From: Pyrinomonadaceae bacterium
GTDB taxonomy: Bacteria; Acidobacteriota; Blastocatellia; Pyrinomonadales; Pyrinomonadaceae
Direction of reading: 5' to 3'
Assembly: GCA_030841085.1 (NCBI GenBank)
Contig: JAVEDP010000007.1
Coordinates: forward strand, 79,129 to 114,602
DNA length: 35,474 nucleotides
Shown: one piece after another, positions 18,401 to 26,857 of the stretch
How positions within the stretch are numbered: the stretch's first letter is position 1
How the letters are laid out: every line of letters starts with the position of its first letter
Program-made: the position numbers and the translations under genes
The notes under the pieces: model-generated
Databases searched by the model: none
Seen by the model: the letters and a program-made list of their open reading frames with translations, nothing else
What the model was told of the DNA's origin: nothing

Positions 18401-18904
18401 GGATTCGGGTTTGAGGAGGCGGGGCCACGCCAGGTAATACTTCCGCAGGGACCGTTCCTCGATCAAAACAAGAAGCAAGTGTTTCTGAATCCGTTTACCG
18501 TGCCTGTCGGCGGCAACGCGCTTGCGATCGTCAATCTCGAAGCGCGCATACCGATTTCAAGAGCGCTGCAGGCAGTTCCTTTTTATGATGGCGGCAACGT
18601 GTTTAGGCGCGTCGGCGATTTGTTCCACAAGCATGACAACACGCCGCCACCGACAACCCTGCTGGCTGCCATCGACGCAGCAAACCTGCGCGCGCATTGG
18701 ACCAACACGGTGGGACTTGGTTTTAGAATTCAGACTCCATTAGGCGGCGCGCTGGCGGTTGATTATGGTTTTCTGTTGAACCCGCCGGAGTTTTTGATTC
18801 CGCAGCGCGGTCCAAGTGGGCGGATGGACGACTTTACCGGCACGCCGGCAACCTATCGCCTGAAGCGAACGCAGATTCACTTCCGGTTTACGCAGACGTT
18901 CTAG
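15422..18904 (+). CDS. Omp85-family outer-membrane assembly protein (BamA/TamA-like)
   Basis: 1160 residues. A signal-peptide core (ALVLIAICLVAAVSASA, about 56-72) precedes several POTRA repeats, e.g. RTTLDEYEGRTITSIEITF, GRRFKLTDIRITGTNKLTY, LTRIAGVEVRGNKIYTDQRL. The C-terminal half is a beta-barrel with the ERFFSGGSTTLRGFGFEEAGP motif (the RGF element of lid loop L6) and a terminal Phe. It inserts or exports outer-membrane proteins with the TamB neighbour. Odd feature: the signal peptide has an n-region of about 54 residues encoded by a palindromic repeat, and I find no later in-frame ATG, GTG or TTG before the hydrophobic core. Whether it is the main BamA or a TamA paralogue is not decidable here. 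Confidence 0.93.
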   Translation: MGLPKKPIQICKRRGWEGRPGTSAWLCHWGSGLFGAKVERHAKSGGKPPFLTCKSALVLIAICLVAAVSASARTTLDEYEGRTITSIEITFEGSPSDPAAEAEFLSIIKLIPNTQFSAVAVRDSLQALFDSERVAGARVEVYDTGSTNTGPIRLRFVIQRQVQIGDVKFEIAVHTGVPITQDELRARLNLSQPGTRLSKQIISRNADELQVYLRDRGYFNATVESSEELDTSGTRATVTYKIAPGEQARVAAFNIDITGFDAAAVKPTLVLQPGAAFTREALGQDVQKIRQAIIDQGKLAPLLDDARVERDTEKNEITISIKGTVGPRVTVLVPDYPMNDKTARDLLPVKREGNIDQSAIVEGARRIRNKLQEQGYFFAEVTPVCTVTPAVAGSGANGAAETCEVLNPETLSGHSVEIRYDIERGRRFKLTDIRITGTNKLTYEDVAADLRTQKASALGLIPFVGYGRGYTSLTLLEQDRRTIEAYMRDLGYRHAHADVLQGVSLNGDNLIITFQVDEGNLTRIAGVEVRGNKIYTDQRLLDELRIVTGSPYSRTQARADGDRLLALYAREGYVNAQMDYSIVELPLKDGDEQVRLVYSITNEGDKVYVNRIIVNGVTGDAKTQRTKRDAIARVIPLVEGDILRADRIAESERELYLTDAYRQVIIRTEPAGETVSGFKRRDIIIDVEEKKPRVMDYGGGFSSDTGALGLLEVSNVNLMNKLRQGAIRLRMSSKQQRLRFEYLDPRFARYRQKQFAPLGISIEYQRDATVTRFFRSAIDRGTLGIVQRLDAKGNPLDEFGVKVKEPTINRFTATIETQRVLSKKTRSIVFIRYSYEDVRLFNLQSLLVKPILQPDRAVRLSRFGASFVRDTRERCERGLLGTVRNPDEETGAPGEICRYNQLDATRGSFFNVDYAIALRQLGGNLSFGRLQASYRTYYKVNAFRGTVLAANATMGLANLFNPRDRDGNGQIDENDLTLPISERFFSGGSTTLRGFGFEEAGPRQVILPQGPFLDQNKKQVFLNPFTVPVGGNALAIVNLEARIPISRALQAVPFYDGGNVFRRVGDLFHKHDNTPPPTTLLAAIDAANLRAHWTNTVGLGFRIQTPLGGALAVDYGFLLNPPEFLIPQRGPSGRMDDFTGTPATYRLKRTQIHFRFTQTF
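15460..15580. repeat. Palindromic repeat inside the 5' end of the Omp85 gene
   Basis: 15549-15580 (AGAGCGGGGGTAAACCACCC core) is a diverged copy of the arm at 3103-3131. 15460-15480 (GAGGTTGGGAAGGGCGGC) resembles the opposite arm. The element begins about 40 bases after the gene start and is read through in frame. Confidence 0.6.
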
Positions 18905-18905
18905 C

Positions 18906-19156
18906 GCCAGGAGCAGGAGGCAGCGGCAGTCGGCAGGAGCATTCGGCAGTCGGCAGTCGGCAGGAGGCAGCGGCAGTCGGCAGGAGAAGAGACAGGAGCA
19001 GGAGACAGAGACGGCGGATGAAATTTATGACATTTAGATCAAAACTCAAACGATTTGGCTCGGTCCTGCCGTCTGCTGCTGCCGACTGCCGACTGCCCTC
19101 TGTCGTCTGCCGACTCCTGCTACTTACTGCCTTCTGCCTACTGCCTACTGCCGCTT
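18906..19156. repeat. Heptamer repeat GGCAGTC in inverted arrays flanking a start codon
   Basis: 18906-18983 contains many GGCAGTC/GGCAGGA units of 7 bases, with some interruptions. 19067-19156 contains the complementary units (CTGCCGA, CTGCCTA, CTGCCTT). The arrays can pair and leave the SurA-like start region at 19018 in the loop. The second array is coding. Confidence 0.85.
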
Positions 19157-19770
19157 CGGCGCAGCAGGTCGTCGACAAGATGGTCGCCACCGTTAACGCC
19201 GCCGGCCAGACCCGCTGCCAGGCCTGCCTGATAACTTATTCCGATCTGCTGTGGCAGTTGGCGTTGCAACCTGACACAGTGCTGGTCAATCCATCGTCGG
19301 ACGAATTGAATCGCACGCTAGGTCTGATCATCGATCAGCGGCTGATTCTTCAGGAAGCGGAAAAACTTCCTTCCATTGCGCCGACGACCGAAGAGATAGC
19401 AGCGGCACTGAATGAGCTGGCAAAGGCGTTTCCTTCGCAAGCGGAGTTTCAATCGCGTTTGCAGAGCGTTGGTTTAACCGCGGAGAAGCTGAATGAGATC
19501 GTCGAACAACGCGTAAGGATCGAGAAGTATCTCGACTTCCGTTTTCGTAACTTCGTCGTCATCACGCAAAAAGAAATCGCCGATTACTATCGCGACGTTT
19601 ACGTGCCGCGACTGCGCAGCCGCGCCCCCGGCCAGATCGTGCCCACGCTGGAACAAGCGAGCCCGGCGATAGAAAAGACGCTGACTGAAGCAAAGATCGA
19701 AACCGACACCGACGCTTTTCTTGACAACGCCCGCGAGCGCGCGGAGGTCGTAACTCTAAATCCTGTTTAG
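19018..19770 (+). CDS. SurA-like periplasmic chaperone without PPIase domain
   Basis: 250 residues. A signal peptide (core about 31-45, cleavage likely after TAASA near 48) is followed by a helical SurA_N-type domain: VVDKMVATVN, a long loop with two Cys (TRCQACLITYSDL), IIDQRLILQEAEKL, EFQSRLQSVGLTAEKLNEIVEQRVRIEKYL and ITQKEIADYYRDVYVPRL. No parvulin rotamase domain follows; the protein ends about 50 residues later. It probably holds unfolded outer-membrane proteins on the way to the Omp85 protein encoded just upstream (114 bp). The whole hydrophobic part of the signal peptide is written in GGCAGTC-type heptamers. Confidence 0.8.
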   Translation: MKFMTFRSKLKRFGSVLPSAAADCRLPSVVCRLLLLTAFCLLPTAASAQQVVDKMVATVNAAGQTRCQACLITYSDLLWQLALQPDTVLVNPSSDELNRTLGLIIDQRLILQEAEKLPSIAPTTEEIAAALNELAKAFPSQAEFQSRLQSVGLTAEKLNEIVEQRVRIEKYLDFRFRNFVVITQKEIADYYRDVYVPRLRSRAPGQIVPTLEQASPAIEKTLTEAKIETDTDAFLDNARERAEVVTLNPV

Positions 19771-20005
19771 GAGCGTAAATTCCCGAAATAAACAGCTCCC
19801 TGCTCCTGATTGCTCTTCTAGTTTACCCCCCGCTACTGCGCCTTTCGTGACGAATTGACTAGCAATTGAATTATCACAGATCCCGCCTTCTCTACCCGGA
19901 CCGATCTGTCCACTTTAGTTGACAACTCCTATCCAAATAAACAAAAGAGATAGCACCGGACAAAACGTAAGTATTTATTCCCTATAGGATCGGCCAGTTT
20001 TCGAT

Positions 20006-20179
20006 TTGGAACAGGCATTGCTACTTCAACAGATAAACGTCGGGATAAGGCTTGTCAACGCGCTTTTACTTGCGCAGGTCTTAGCGAAAGAGAGCGCTGA
20101 AGACTCCGCCCTCAAATCCATACGGTCCGCTCTCGGTCACGCAATTGAAAACTTAAGACTCGATCACTCACGGAGGTAA
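20006..20179 (+). CDS. Probable small helical protein, 57 aa
   Basis: Open frame with protein-like, amphipathic helical content: QALLLQQINVGIRLVNALLL, later SALGHAIENLRL. The stop TAA overlaps the GGAGGT ribosome site of the next gene and lies 5 bases before its ATG, as in translationally coupled pairs. There is no ATG; TTG at 20006 or 20018 would have to be the start and the ribosome site is weak, so the 5' end is uncertain. A stop codon closes the frame 18 bases upstream. No family is recognised. The rest of the preceding gap (19771-20005) shows nothing convincing beyond a lone TTGACA at about 19919. Confidence 0.45.
   Translation: MEQALLLQQINVGIRLVNALLLAQVLAKESAEDSALKSIRSALGHAIENLRLDHSRR
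20172..20177 (+). promoter_or_regulatory. Strong Shine-Dalgarno GGAGGT
   Basis: GGAGGT sits 7 bases before the ATG at 20185 and inside the last codons of the 57-aa frame. It fixes the start of the downstream gene and suggests coupling. Confidence 0.85.
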
Positions 20180-20184
20180 TCACC

Positions 20185-20943
20185 ATGTCTGCCGTAGCCA
20201 CAACGTTTCCGCCGGATACAATTGTTAATAGCAAAGCTGATGATTTAAGCATGCGCGCCAAGATCCTAATTGGTGGTTTGGGTGCACTCGCGCCCATTAT
20301 CCTCAACCTTCTGGTCGTCGATCTGCAAACAACGTTCACAAATATCACGTTCCTGGTGGTGTTTGGATACTTGATTCGTGTTGGCGTCCTTTTCGCAATT
20401 GGAGGTGGGATGGCCTACTTTCACAAGGACGAGAGAAACGCGCTCAAGCTCTTCGAGATAGGAATCGTCGCGCCGGCCTTGATCACGGCGCTTATGAACG
20501 GCACCACCAACATAAAAAATGCGAATGCGAGAGCCAGTAACGGACCGACCGTGGTCACAGCGGGTTTGACGGATTTCTTCATACCCACCGCGTATGCTCA
20601 GAACGACAAACAGGAGATCAAGAGATATACGCCGCCCAAGGAAGGTCTATCGACGCAACTCTGGCGTGGGATAAGCGGGTCCCAGGATGAACGGGTTTGG
20701 TTTGTCGTCGCCGGAACGTATCACGTAAGCGAACTCCAGAAGGCCCGCGAATTGGTAGGAAGCATCGCGCACTCCAATTCTGGGTACAAGGCGGAAATCT
20801 ATCGAAACGATAAGTATCTGGGTGTTGTCATAGGAGCAAATCTAACGTCGGACGACGCCAAAGCATTAAGAGATAGGGCTTACCGGGCGAAGCTTCCGAG
20901 TTACGGAGACATCTACCTCTATAACCCCTGGGCTTCTAAATAA
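20185..20943 (+). CDS. Membrane protein with SPOR-like C-terminal domain
   Basis: 252 residues. Two clear membrane helices (about 26-46 and 54-78) and a weaker one (about 90-104) are followed by a segment ending FFIPTAYAQ that resembles a signal or membrane exit. The soluble tail at about 171-246 has the pattern of a SPOR-type fold: WFVVAGTYHVSELQKARELV, then KAEIYRNDKYLGVVIG, then DDAKALRDRAY. SPOR domains bind denuded peptidoglycan; that role is inference from pattern only. Start fixed by the GGAGGT site. Convergent with lhr, 14 bp away. Confidence 0.7.
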   Translation: MSAVATTFPPDTIVNSKADDLSMRAKILIGGLGALAPIILNLLVVDLQTTFTNITFLVVFGYLIRVGVLFAIGGGMAYFHKDERNALKLFEIGIVAPALITALMNGTTNIKNANARASNGPTVVTAGLTDFFIPTAYAQNDKQEIKRYTPPKEGLSTQLWRGISGSQDERVWFVVAGTYHVSELQKARELVGSIAHSNSGYKAEIYRNDKYLGVVIGANLTSDDAKALRDRAYRAKLPSYGDIYLYNPWASK

Positions 20944-20957
20944 TTGAATCGCCAACG

Positions 20958-23900
20958 TTAGGCCGGGCGGCGCAGGTAAGTGCGAAGTGGCGGAGGTGTG
21001 GCTTTGCGCATCAGCGCCGCTTTCGCTTTCCATTCCAGCGCCCGACTCAACTCAATGAGGAAACGCGGTTCGCCCCCTTCCAGAACCGCGATCGGTTCGC
21101 CATTGCGATAGAGAATGCGATTCGAAGTGTACGCGGTAATGCGTCCGCCGGGCGTGATTATGCCCACCAGGTTCAATGGATCTGCGGCGCTGATTGAGAT
21201 GAGACTCTCCTGTGCTACATCTGAAGGCGGCAGTCCCACCGCAAGTGAAGACTCTTGAAGATGGCCCGGTGAGCGGAAACCAAAATCCATTGTTCCGGTT
21301 CCGGCGCGACGAATTGCTCTTAACATGCCGACAGCTTCAGGCAGCGCAAACTGCTCGCCTGAAATCCCCGCTACAAAACGGCCGCCGCGGATTTCTCCAC
21401 GCGCTTCCAGCCGGTGATACATGCGCAACAGCAGGCGCCAGGGGAGACTGATGCCCTCGCGTTCCAACAAACGCTTGAATACGACGCCGTAGCGCTTGAG
21501 CAAGATGCGAGCGATCTCCTCGACAGTCTCCGGGGCAAACTGTTCGGCAAACCTCGGTTTGTCGGCAGCTGGTTTGTCAGACTCGCGCTGCAATATGGAC
21601 CAGCGTCCAGCGCTCGTCATTTCGTAAAGCGGCTGGCGATGTTTTCGTTTCGCGGCTGCTTGCGTCTTGCGACTCGCCGGCGTCAGCAGCGCGCGCAATC
21701 CCGCAAAGCTGTCGGAAACGACCAGCCCATTCGCAACTAGTTCGGCTAACGATTCCTCGACCTGCGCGCGCAAGAGTTTTGTGCCTTCTACAACATCCGT
21801 AAAAAACGAAGCGCCGCGCGTCGTTAAATAATCCTGCACCGCTTTGGTAGTGGTTGAAAATTCCAGCTCGGTTAAGGAAGGTTGTGGAAACACTGAATTC
21901 CACAACGCAAAATTTTTGCGCCGCAGCAAAGCGATAGGAGTGTTGCGCACCGGAGCAGCACCGCGCGCTCGCTCAACTCCATTCTCGGCGGCGGATATGC
22001 GCGACGACGCCGACGGAGTTGCTGGAGGAGTCAGCCGGGCCCAAACCAATTCGCCCGATAAGCACAAGGCATCGAGCCAGGCTGGATCGTATTCAGCCAA
22101 ACGGCTGGGCAACAGTTCGCCTTCCCACGAAGCGGCGGGCGCTTCAAAACCTTCGAGCTGCTCGATGATCGCGCGCAAACTTTCGGGCCCTTCCATCTGA
22201 TGGTCCGGCGCGACTTTCTGCCACGCCAGCAGGAAGCGAATGAAATCTGAAGTGGCGACTGGCTCGATTTCCTGTCGCAGTCGATTCAAAGTGTAGCTGT
22301 GAATGCGCGCCAGCAAGCGGCGCGCGCACCATTCAGTCTCGGTTGCGCCAGGCGAAAACTTGCCGCGAATGACGAAGCCTTCGGCTTCCAAACGCAATAG
22401 GCCGGTCTCGAGCTCATTTGTTTTCAGTCCCGAAGAGTCTGCCAAACTTTGGACGGTCACTGGTCCAAGCCCTTCGAGGCGACCGCGCAAAAGTTCAACC
22501 AGCGCTTCTTCAAACGACCATTGTTTGATGAAACTGTCCGGCGCTTTTATCTGCGGTTCGAGTTTCAGCGAAGAAAAAACAACTTCGAACTGCGGCAGCC
22601 GTTCCGCCGCGATCCAAAGAGTAGGACAGGCATTCCTGCCTGTCCCAGGGACCGCACTCATCCCGCCCGCCGTTGCTGCGTCATTAGGCTTGATTGAGTG
22701 GTCGAGTTGTTCGCGCTGCGCGCTCATTGCGGGCGGGACGCCCGCGGTCCCAGTATCAAGTTGAAGGACTGCGGCGCGGCGATCTTTTTGTAGTTCGGCA
22801 AGAAAGTTCTGCCACTCGGTTCCTTCTTCCGAAGTTATGTATCCCAACTCAACCAGCGCGTCATGCAACTCATCTGCATTTTCAACGCGCGGCCACGCTT
22901 CATCACGCACGCGGTCGATTGCGCCCTGATCGAGCTTGCCCATGTCCGAAGCAGTCTGCGGATCAAGCCAGCGCCGCTGATAAACCGCACGGGTGCGGCG
23001 CTCTTCCAGCGGCGCGTCGTCGAGATAGGCATACGGCCGGGCGTTCAAGATTTCCTGGGCCAGCGGCGAGGCTTCAATCACGTCACGCGCGAAGAGGTTT
23101 TTCTCGTTCCGCTCAATCGCAGTCAGCAGTTGTTCCAGGCCGTCGATATCCATCGCCTCTTCCAAACAATCCTTGACGGTCTGGTCCACCAGCGGGTGAG
23201 TTGGAATTTCGCGCTCGCCGCCACCAAGATTTTCCTGGCAGGCGAGTTGATCGGGAAAGATCGCCGTCAGCAAGTCCTCGGCGTCCATACGCTGCAGTTG
23301 CGCGGGAATTTTCTTGCCGCCCCGCCGCCGCAAAACAGCCAGCGAGCGTGTCACATTCCAGCGCCAACGAATGTTCCACATCGGGGCATCAAGCAAAGCC
23401 TGACACAAAAGCTGGCGGACTGTTTTTGAGTTCAGATAATGAAAAACTTCGTCGAGTGGAAAGCTGTGCGTTGGACCAAGCGACAAGACAATCGCGTCTT
23501 CGGTCGCTGCGGCCTGCAATTCGAAATTGAACTTGCGACAGAAGCGTTTCCGCAGTGCCAACCCCCAGGCGCGATTCAAGCGGCTGCCAAAAGGCGAGTG
23601 CAGCACAAGTTGCATGCTGCCGCTGTCGTCAAAAAATCGTTCCAGTACCAGGTTGTCCTGCGAAGGCATTACGCCGAGAACAATTTTTGCGCCGGCTAGA
23701 TATTCGACAATTTGTTCAGCCGCCGTGCGCGAGATCCCGACGTCATCTATTAGATAGTTGATTGCCGGCTCGAGATTGATCGCTGCAGTTAGGCTTTGAG
23801 CGCCATCATTACTGGCTGCAGTTATATCGCCATTGTTCCGACCTGCCTCAAGATCGGCGCCGCCGTTGCTGTCTTGGCTTTGGACTTTGGACTTTGGACT

Positions 23901-25799
23901 TTGGACATCAACGCGATCTGTGACCTCTTCGCGCAGGCGCGACACGGACACCGAAAGCTCATGCGTGCGGGCCGGCGCTTCACCCAGCCAGAACGGTATC
24001 GACGGCGGCTGCCCGTGCGCATCTTCAACGCGCACCTTGCCCTGCTCGACGCGCAACACCCGCCACGATGTGTTGCCGAGTTGAAAGATGTCGCCTTGCA
24101 AACTTTCAATTGCGAAGTCTTCGTTGACACTGCCAATCACGAGTTCGCTCGGCTCGAGCACTACCGCATAGTCCGCAGTGTCGGGAATCGCGCCGCCGGA
24201 GGTAATGGCCGCCAGCCGCGCACCGCGCCGGCCACGGATGCGCTTGTTCACCGCGTCGTGATGCAGATAGGCGGAACGTCGCCCGCGCTTGGTAGAAAAA
24301 CCTTCAGCCAACATCCGAATCACGGAATCAAATCTTTCGCGCTCGAGATTGCGATAGGGATACGCGCGACGGACCATCGCAAACAGTTCATCCTCGCCCC
24401 ATTCTTCAGGCGCCGACGCCGCAACGATCTGTTGCGCCAGAATATCAAGCGGCTGTTCGGGTAACGCGAGCCGGTCGAGTTCACCACGCCGGACCGAATC
24501 GATGATCGCTGCGCATTCCACCAGCTCATCGCGGGACAGCGGAAAGACGCGACCTTTCGGAAAACCTGCGACAGTGTGATTTGAGCGGCCAACTCGTTGC
24601 AGAAAACTTGCAATCGATCGGGTCGAGCCCAACTGGCAAACGAGATTTACATCGCCGATGTCGATGCCGAGTTCCAATGAAGCCGTCGCGACCAGCGCGC
24701 TCAATTCGCCGGCTTTCAATCGTTGTTCAGCCGCCAGACGTTGTTCGCGCGCGAGGCTGCCATGATGCGCGGCAATATTTTCGTCGCCGATGCGTTCGCC
24801 CAGATGACGAGCAACGCGTTCGGCAAGCCGTCGCGTGTTCACAAAAATCAGTGTCGTTTTGTGCTGCCGGATTAGCTGCGCCAGCCGGTCGTAGACTTCG
24901 TCCCAAACTTCTCCCGACATCACCGCTTGCAACGGCGACTCGGGAAGCTCGATCGCCAGATCAAGTTGTCGCGCGTGACCGCTATCGACAATCGCGCAGT
25001 CCGGTGTGCCATCGGCATCGATGTTTGCTGTGCCCACCAGGAAGCGCGCGACTTCTTCGATGGGACGTTGCGTTGCGGACAAGCCGATGCGGACTAATCG
25101 AGGGTGTTGGGTTTCGGGTGTAGGTTGTGCGAAATCCGGGTGTCGGGTGTCGGGTGTAGAGTTTTCGAAATCCCATAGCCCAGTTGCGGCTGGTTCAGTT
25201 ACAGGTTCTGGTTTCGGCTGGGAAATAAGTTGTTCCAGGCGCTCGATCGAAAGTGCCAGATGCGAGCCGCGCTTGTCGCCGACAACCGCGTGGATCTCGT
25301 CAACGATCAACGTGCGCGCCGTTTGCAACATGCGGCGGCCACCTTCGCTGGTTAACAAAATGTAAAGAGACTCGGGCGTGGTCACAACGATGTGCGGCGG
25401 GCGCTTGATCATCGCCGTGCGTTCAGCTGCCGGTGTGTCGCCAGTGCGCACGAGGGTGCGGATGTTCACTTCAGGCAAACCCATCGCCGCGAGTTCTTCC
25501 TGGATTCCGGCGAGCGGAAATTGAAGGTTGCGCTGAATGTCGTTGCTGAGCGCTTTCAACGGAGAAACGTAAACGACCTGAGTGGTGGCGTCGAGCTTGC
25601 CCTCGACTCCCAGGCGCACCAGATCATCAATCGCGGCGAGAAAAGCAGCAAGCGTTTTGCCGGAACCGGTCGGCGCGGCAATCAGTGTGTTGCGTCCCTG
25701 CTTGATGGCCGGCCACGCGTCTTGTTGCGGCAGTGTAGGCGCCGGAAACGTCTTCGCGAACCAGCGCGCTACTGCCGGATGAAAAATTTCCAGATTCAT
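20958..25799 (-). CDS. lhr: Large ATP-dependent helicase Lhr
   Basis: 1613 residues; superfamily 2 DNA helicase of the long Lhr type, linked to DNA repair in other bacteria. Motif I is APTGSGKT (42-49), motif II DEIH (167-170), motif III SAT (241-243), with [10 protein letters not shown] and the QRVGRSNH motif VI in RecA domain 2. The Lhr winged-helix and beta-rich core follow ([38 protein letters not shown]), then a long C-terminal extension as in the bacterial Lhr-HR group. Three in-frame inserts come from dispersed repeats: about 191-234 (between motifs II and III), about 632-642 ([10 protein letters not shown]) and about 1014-1061. All sit in presumed linkers, so the enzyme may still work. 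The ATG at 25799 matches the family N-terminus. Confidence 0.95.
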   Translation of the reverse strand: MNLEIFHPAVARWFAKTFPAPTLPQQDAWPAIKQGRNTLIAAPTGSGKTLAAFLAAIDDLVRLGVEGKLDATTQVVYVSPLKALSNDIQRNLQFPLAGIQEELAAMGLPEVNIRTLVRTGDTPAAERTAMIKRPPHIVVTTPESLYILLTSEGGRRMLQTARTLIVDEIHAVVGDKRGSHLALSIERLEQLISQPKPEPVTEPAATGLWDFENSTPDTRHPDFAQPTPETQHPRLVRIGLSATQRPIEEVARFLVGTANIDADGTPDCAIVDSGHARQLDLAIELPESPLQAVMSGEVWDEVYDRLAQLIRQHKTTLIFVNTRRLAERVARHLGERIGDENIAAHHGSLAREQRLAAEQRLKAGELSALVATASLELGIDIGDVNLVCQLGSTRSIASFLQRVGRSNHTVAGFPKGRVFPLSRDELVECAAIIDSVRRGELDRLALPEQPLDILAQQIVAASAPEEWGEDELFAMVRRAYPYRNLERERFDSVIRMLAEGFSTKRGRRSAYLHHDAVNKRIRGRRGARLAAITSGGAIPDTADYAVVLEPSELVIGSVNEDFAIESLQGDIFQLGNTSWRVLRVEQGKVRVEDAHGQPPSIPFWLGEAPARTHELSVSVSRLREEVTDRVDVQSPKSKVQSQDSNGGADLEAGRNNGDITAASNDGAQSLTAAINLEPAINYLIDDVGISRTAAEQIVEYLAGAKIVLGVMPSQDNLVLERFFDDSGSMQLVLHSPFGSRLNRAWGLALRKRFCRKFNFELQAAATEDAIVLSLGPTHSFPLDEVFHYLNSKTVRQLLCQALLDAPMWNIRWRWNVTRSLAVLRRRGGKKIPAQLQRMDAEDLLTAIFPDQLACQENLGGGEREIPTHPLVDQTVKDCLEEAMDIDGLEQLLTAIERNEKNLFARDVIEASPLAQEILNARPYAYLDDAPLEERRTRAVYQRRWLDPQTASDMGKLDQGAIDRVRDEAWPRVENADELHDALVELGYITSEEGTEWQNFLAELQKDRRAAVLQLDTGTAGVPPAMSAQREQLDHSIKPNDAATAGGMSAVPGTGRNACPTLWIAAERLPQFEVVFSSLKLEPQIKAPDSFIKQWSFEEALVELLRGRLEGLGPVTVQSLADSSGLKTNELETGLLRLEAEGFVIRGKFSPGATETEWCARRLLARIHSYTLNRLRQEIEPVATSDFIRFLLAWQKVAPDHQMEGPESLRAIIEQLEGFEAPAASWEGELLPSRLAEYDPAWLDALCLSGELVWARLTPPATPSASSRISAAENGVERARGAAPVRNTPIALLRRKNFALWNSVFPQPSLTELEFSTTTKAVQDYLTTRGASFFTDVVEGTKLLRAQVEESLAELVANGLVVSDSFAGLRALLTPASRKTQAAAKRKHRQPLYEMTSAGRWSILQRESDKPAADKPRFAEQFAPETVEEIARILLKRYGVVFKRLLEREGISLPWRLLLRMYHRLEARGEIRGGRFVAGISGEQFALPEAVGMLRAIRRAGTGTMDFGFRSPGHLQESSLAVGLPPSDVAQESLISISAADPLNLVGIITPGGRITAYTSNRILYRNGEPIAVLEGGEPRFLIELSRALEWKAKAALMRKATPPPLRTYLRRPA
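22624..22751. repeat. Palindromic repeats within lhr (insert 3)
   Basis: 22624-22645 is a perfect-stem palindrome (GGACAGGC, 6-base loop, GCCTGTCC). Next to it, 22648-22670 and 22729-22751 are inverted arms with cores GGGACCGC and GCGGTCCC around about 58 bp. Both are read in frame in lhr (residues about 1014-1061), giving a Gly/Ala/Pro-rich peptide. Confidence 0.75.
23876..23906. repeat. Heptamer repeat GGACTTT within lhr (insert 2)
   Basis: More than four tandem 7-base units. Read on the minus strand they give [10 protein letters not shown] in Lhr. The same repeat lies in egtB at 28322-28355. Confidence 0.85.
25102..25161. repeat. Heptamer repeat GGGTGTC within lhr (insert 1)
   Basis: Two clusters of 7-base units (25102-25124 and 25138-25161; GGGTGTT/GGGTTTC/GGGTGTC/GGGTGTA). 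Read on the minus strand they give TPDTRHPDF and TPETQHPR between helicase motifs II and III. Confidence 0.85.
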
Positions 25800-25877
25800 A
25801 AGGGAAGGGAATTATAACCTGAGAGGCGGGAAATTGCACACATGAAACACTGGCCTAGAGGTGCAATTCCGGGAGTC

Positions 25878-25967
25878 TCCGCAGATTACGCAGATTACAC
25901 AGATTCAGAACGAAAAAGGGAAAACGTTTTAGAAGGCGGTAGGCTTTTAATCGGTGTAATCTGCGGA
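25878..25967. repeat. 9-base-period repeat with inverted copy
   Basis: 25878-25905 has tandem GCAGATTAC/GCAGATTAC/ACAGATT units. 25949-25967 carries the inverted form (GGTGTAATCTGCGGA). It fills the lhr-yceH gap and can form a hairpin just after the yceH stop. Confidence 0.75.
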
Positions 25968-25973
25968 TAGGGA

Positions 25974-26633
25974 TTATTCGAATTGTTTTTTGAAACCTTC
26001 GAACTGTTCGCGCAGCTTTTCGAATTCAGACTTGAGGGTCTCCACGTCACTTTCCAACTTTGAAACTCTGTCAGATGAGGAAGCGCGGTGTGACGACGCA
26101 ACGGCGCGGTCCGGAATTTGAGTTTCAATCGCTACTTCGCCTGACAGGAGATGGGCAAAGCGAACTTCTTTTTGGCCGGGTTGGCGCGGCAGGCGTACAA
26201 CCAGCGGGTCTGGTTCGCGCGTCATCAATGCATTCAGAGTCGCGTCGACTTCTTCTAATCCCGAAAACTCGTGCAGCCGAAAACCGCGCGTCGTCAGTTC
26301 GCCGGTTGTCTGTGGTCCTCTCAACAGCAGCACGCACATCACCGCCAGCTCGGCGGCGCTGAGATGCAACACTTCGGTCATCACGTGTTTGTACTTCGGC
26401 ACGCGGCTGGTGCTGCCGTAAAAGACGTACGTCAGATTTTTCTCGCGCAGCGTTTCCAGCGCCTGTGCTACTTCGTCCTCGGAATAAGAAGTAACCGGAC
26501 TGCGATTGTTCTTCTGGTTGCAGGCAAGCGTCAGAGAGTTGAGCGTTAGCGGATAATATTCGGGCGTGGTCACCTGCTTTTCAACGAGTGATCCGAGCAC
26601 TCGCGTTTCGATGTCAGTCAATTCGGTCAACAA
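25974..26633 (-). CDS. yceH: YceH/DUF480 family protein
   Basis: About 219 residues. Two winged-helix-like repeats are characteristic: LTDIETRVLGSLVEKQVTTP, YYPLTLNSLTLACNQKNNRS in the first, and AELAVMCVLLLRGPQTTGEL with LHEFSGLEEVDATLNAL in the second. A coiled coil ends the protein (about 190-219, SKLESDVETLKSEFEKLREQ). The function of the family is poorly known. There is no ATG near the conserved start; TTG at 26633 follows an AGGGGA stretch at about 10 bases and fits the family N-terminus. The frame is open to a TTG at 26669, but those codons border a REP element. Confidence 0.88.
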   Translation of the reverse strand: MLTELTDIETRVLGSLVEKQVTTPEYYPLTLNSLTLACNQKNNRSPVTSYSEDEVAQALETLREKNLTYVFYGSTSRVPKYKHVMTEVLHLSAAELAVMCVLLLRGPQTTGELTTRGFRLHEFSGLEEVDATLNALMTREPDPLVVRLPRQPGQKEVRFAHLLSGEVAIETQIPDRAVASSHRASSSDRVSKLESDVETLKSEFEKLREQFEGFKKQFE

Positions 26634-26670
26634 TGATTTTTTTCCCCTAGAAAATAGGCGGGCAAACAAT

Positions 26671-26757
26671 CGTAAAGCAAACTGTTAGTTTGCGTTGGTT
26701 CGCTAACACTAAACTTGAAAGGTCGGGAACCACCGCAAACTAACAGTTTGCTTTACG
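26671..26757. repeat. REP element copy A (paired palindromes)
   Basis: Two 31-bp inverted arms (26671-26701 and 26727-26757) differ at one position. Each arm holds its own palindrome GCAAACTGTTAGTTTGC and ends in GTGGTTC. The spacer contains ACACTAAACTTGAAAG, shared with the other copies. It lies between yceH and the RAYT gene. Confidence 0.92.
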
Positions 26758-26857
26758 ACGGCCAATTAATAGCTTTGAAATTTTGCATCTCTTCGAAACG
26801 GGGTGATCGCGAACATCGCTTGCTTTCGTCGATGTCTTTAGTTGAAATCTGGACTCG

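Noticed and set aside
17111-18478. Long minus-strand frame (455 codons) antisense to the Omp85 gene
   Set aside because: Shadow of a GC-rich gene: no conserved motif, while the plus strand has POTRA and barrel motifs throughout.
19919-19945. TTGACA at 19919 as a promoter for the downstream membrane protein
   Set aside because: No acceptable -10 box at 16-18 bases; the match is a lone hexamer.
20041-20110. A tRNA-like stem set upstream of the membrane protein
   Set aside because: No cloverleaf with a T-loop GTTCRA could be drawn; the stretch reads better as the 57-aa frame.
22303-24464. Several plus-strand frames antisense to lhr
   Set aside because: Lhr motifs cover the minus strand continuously; the antisense frames show no family features and arise from codon bias.
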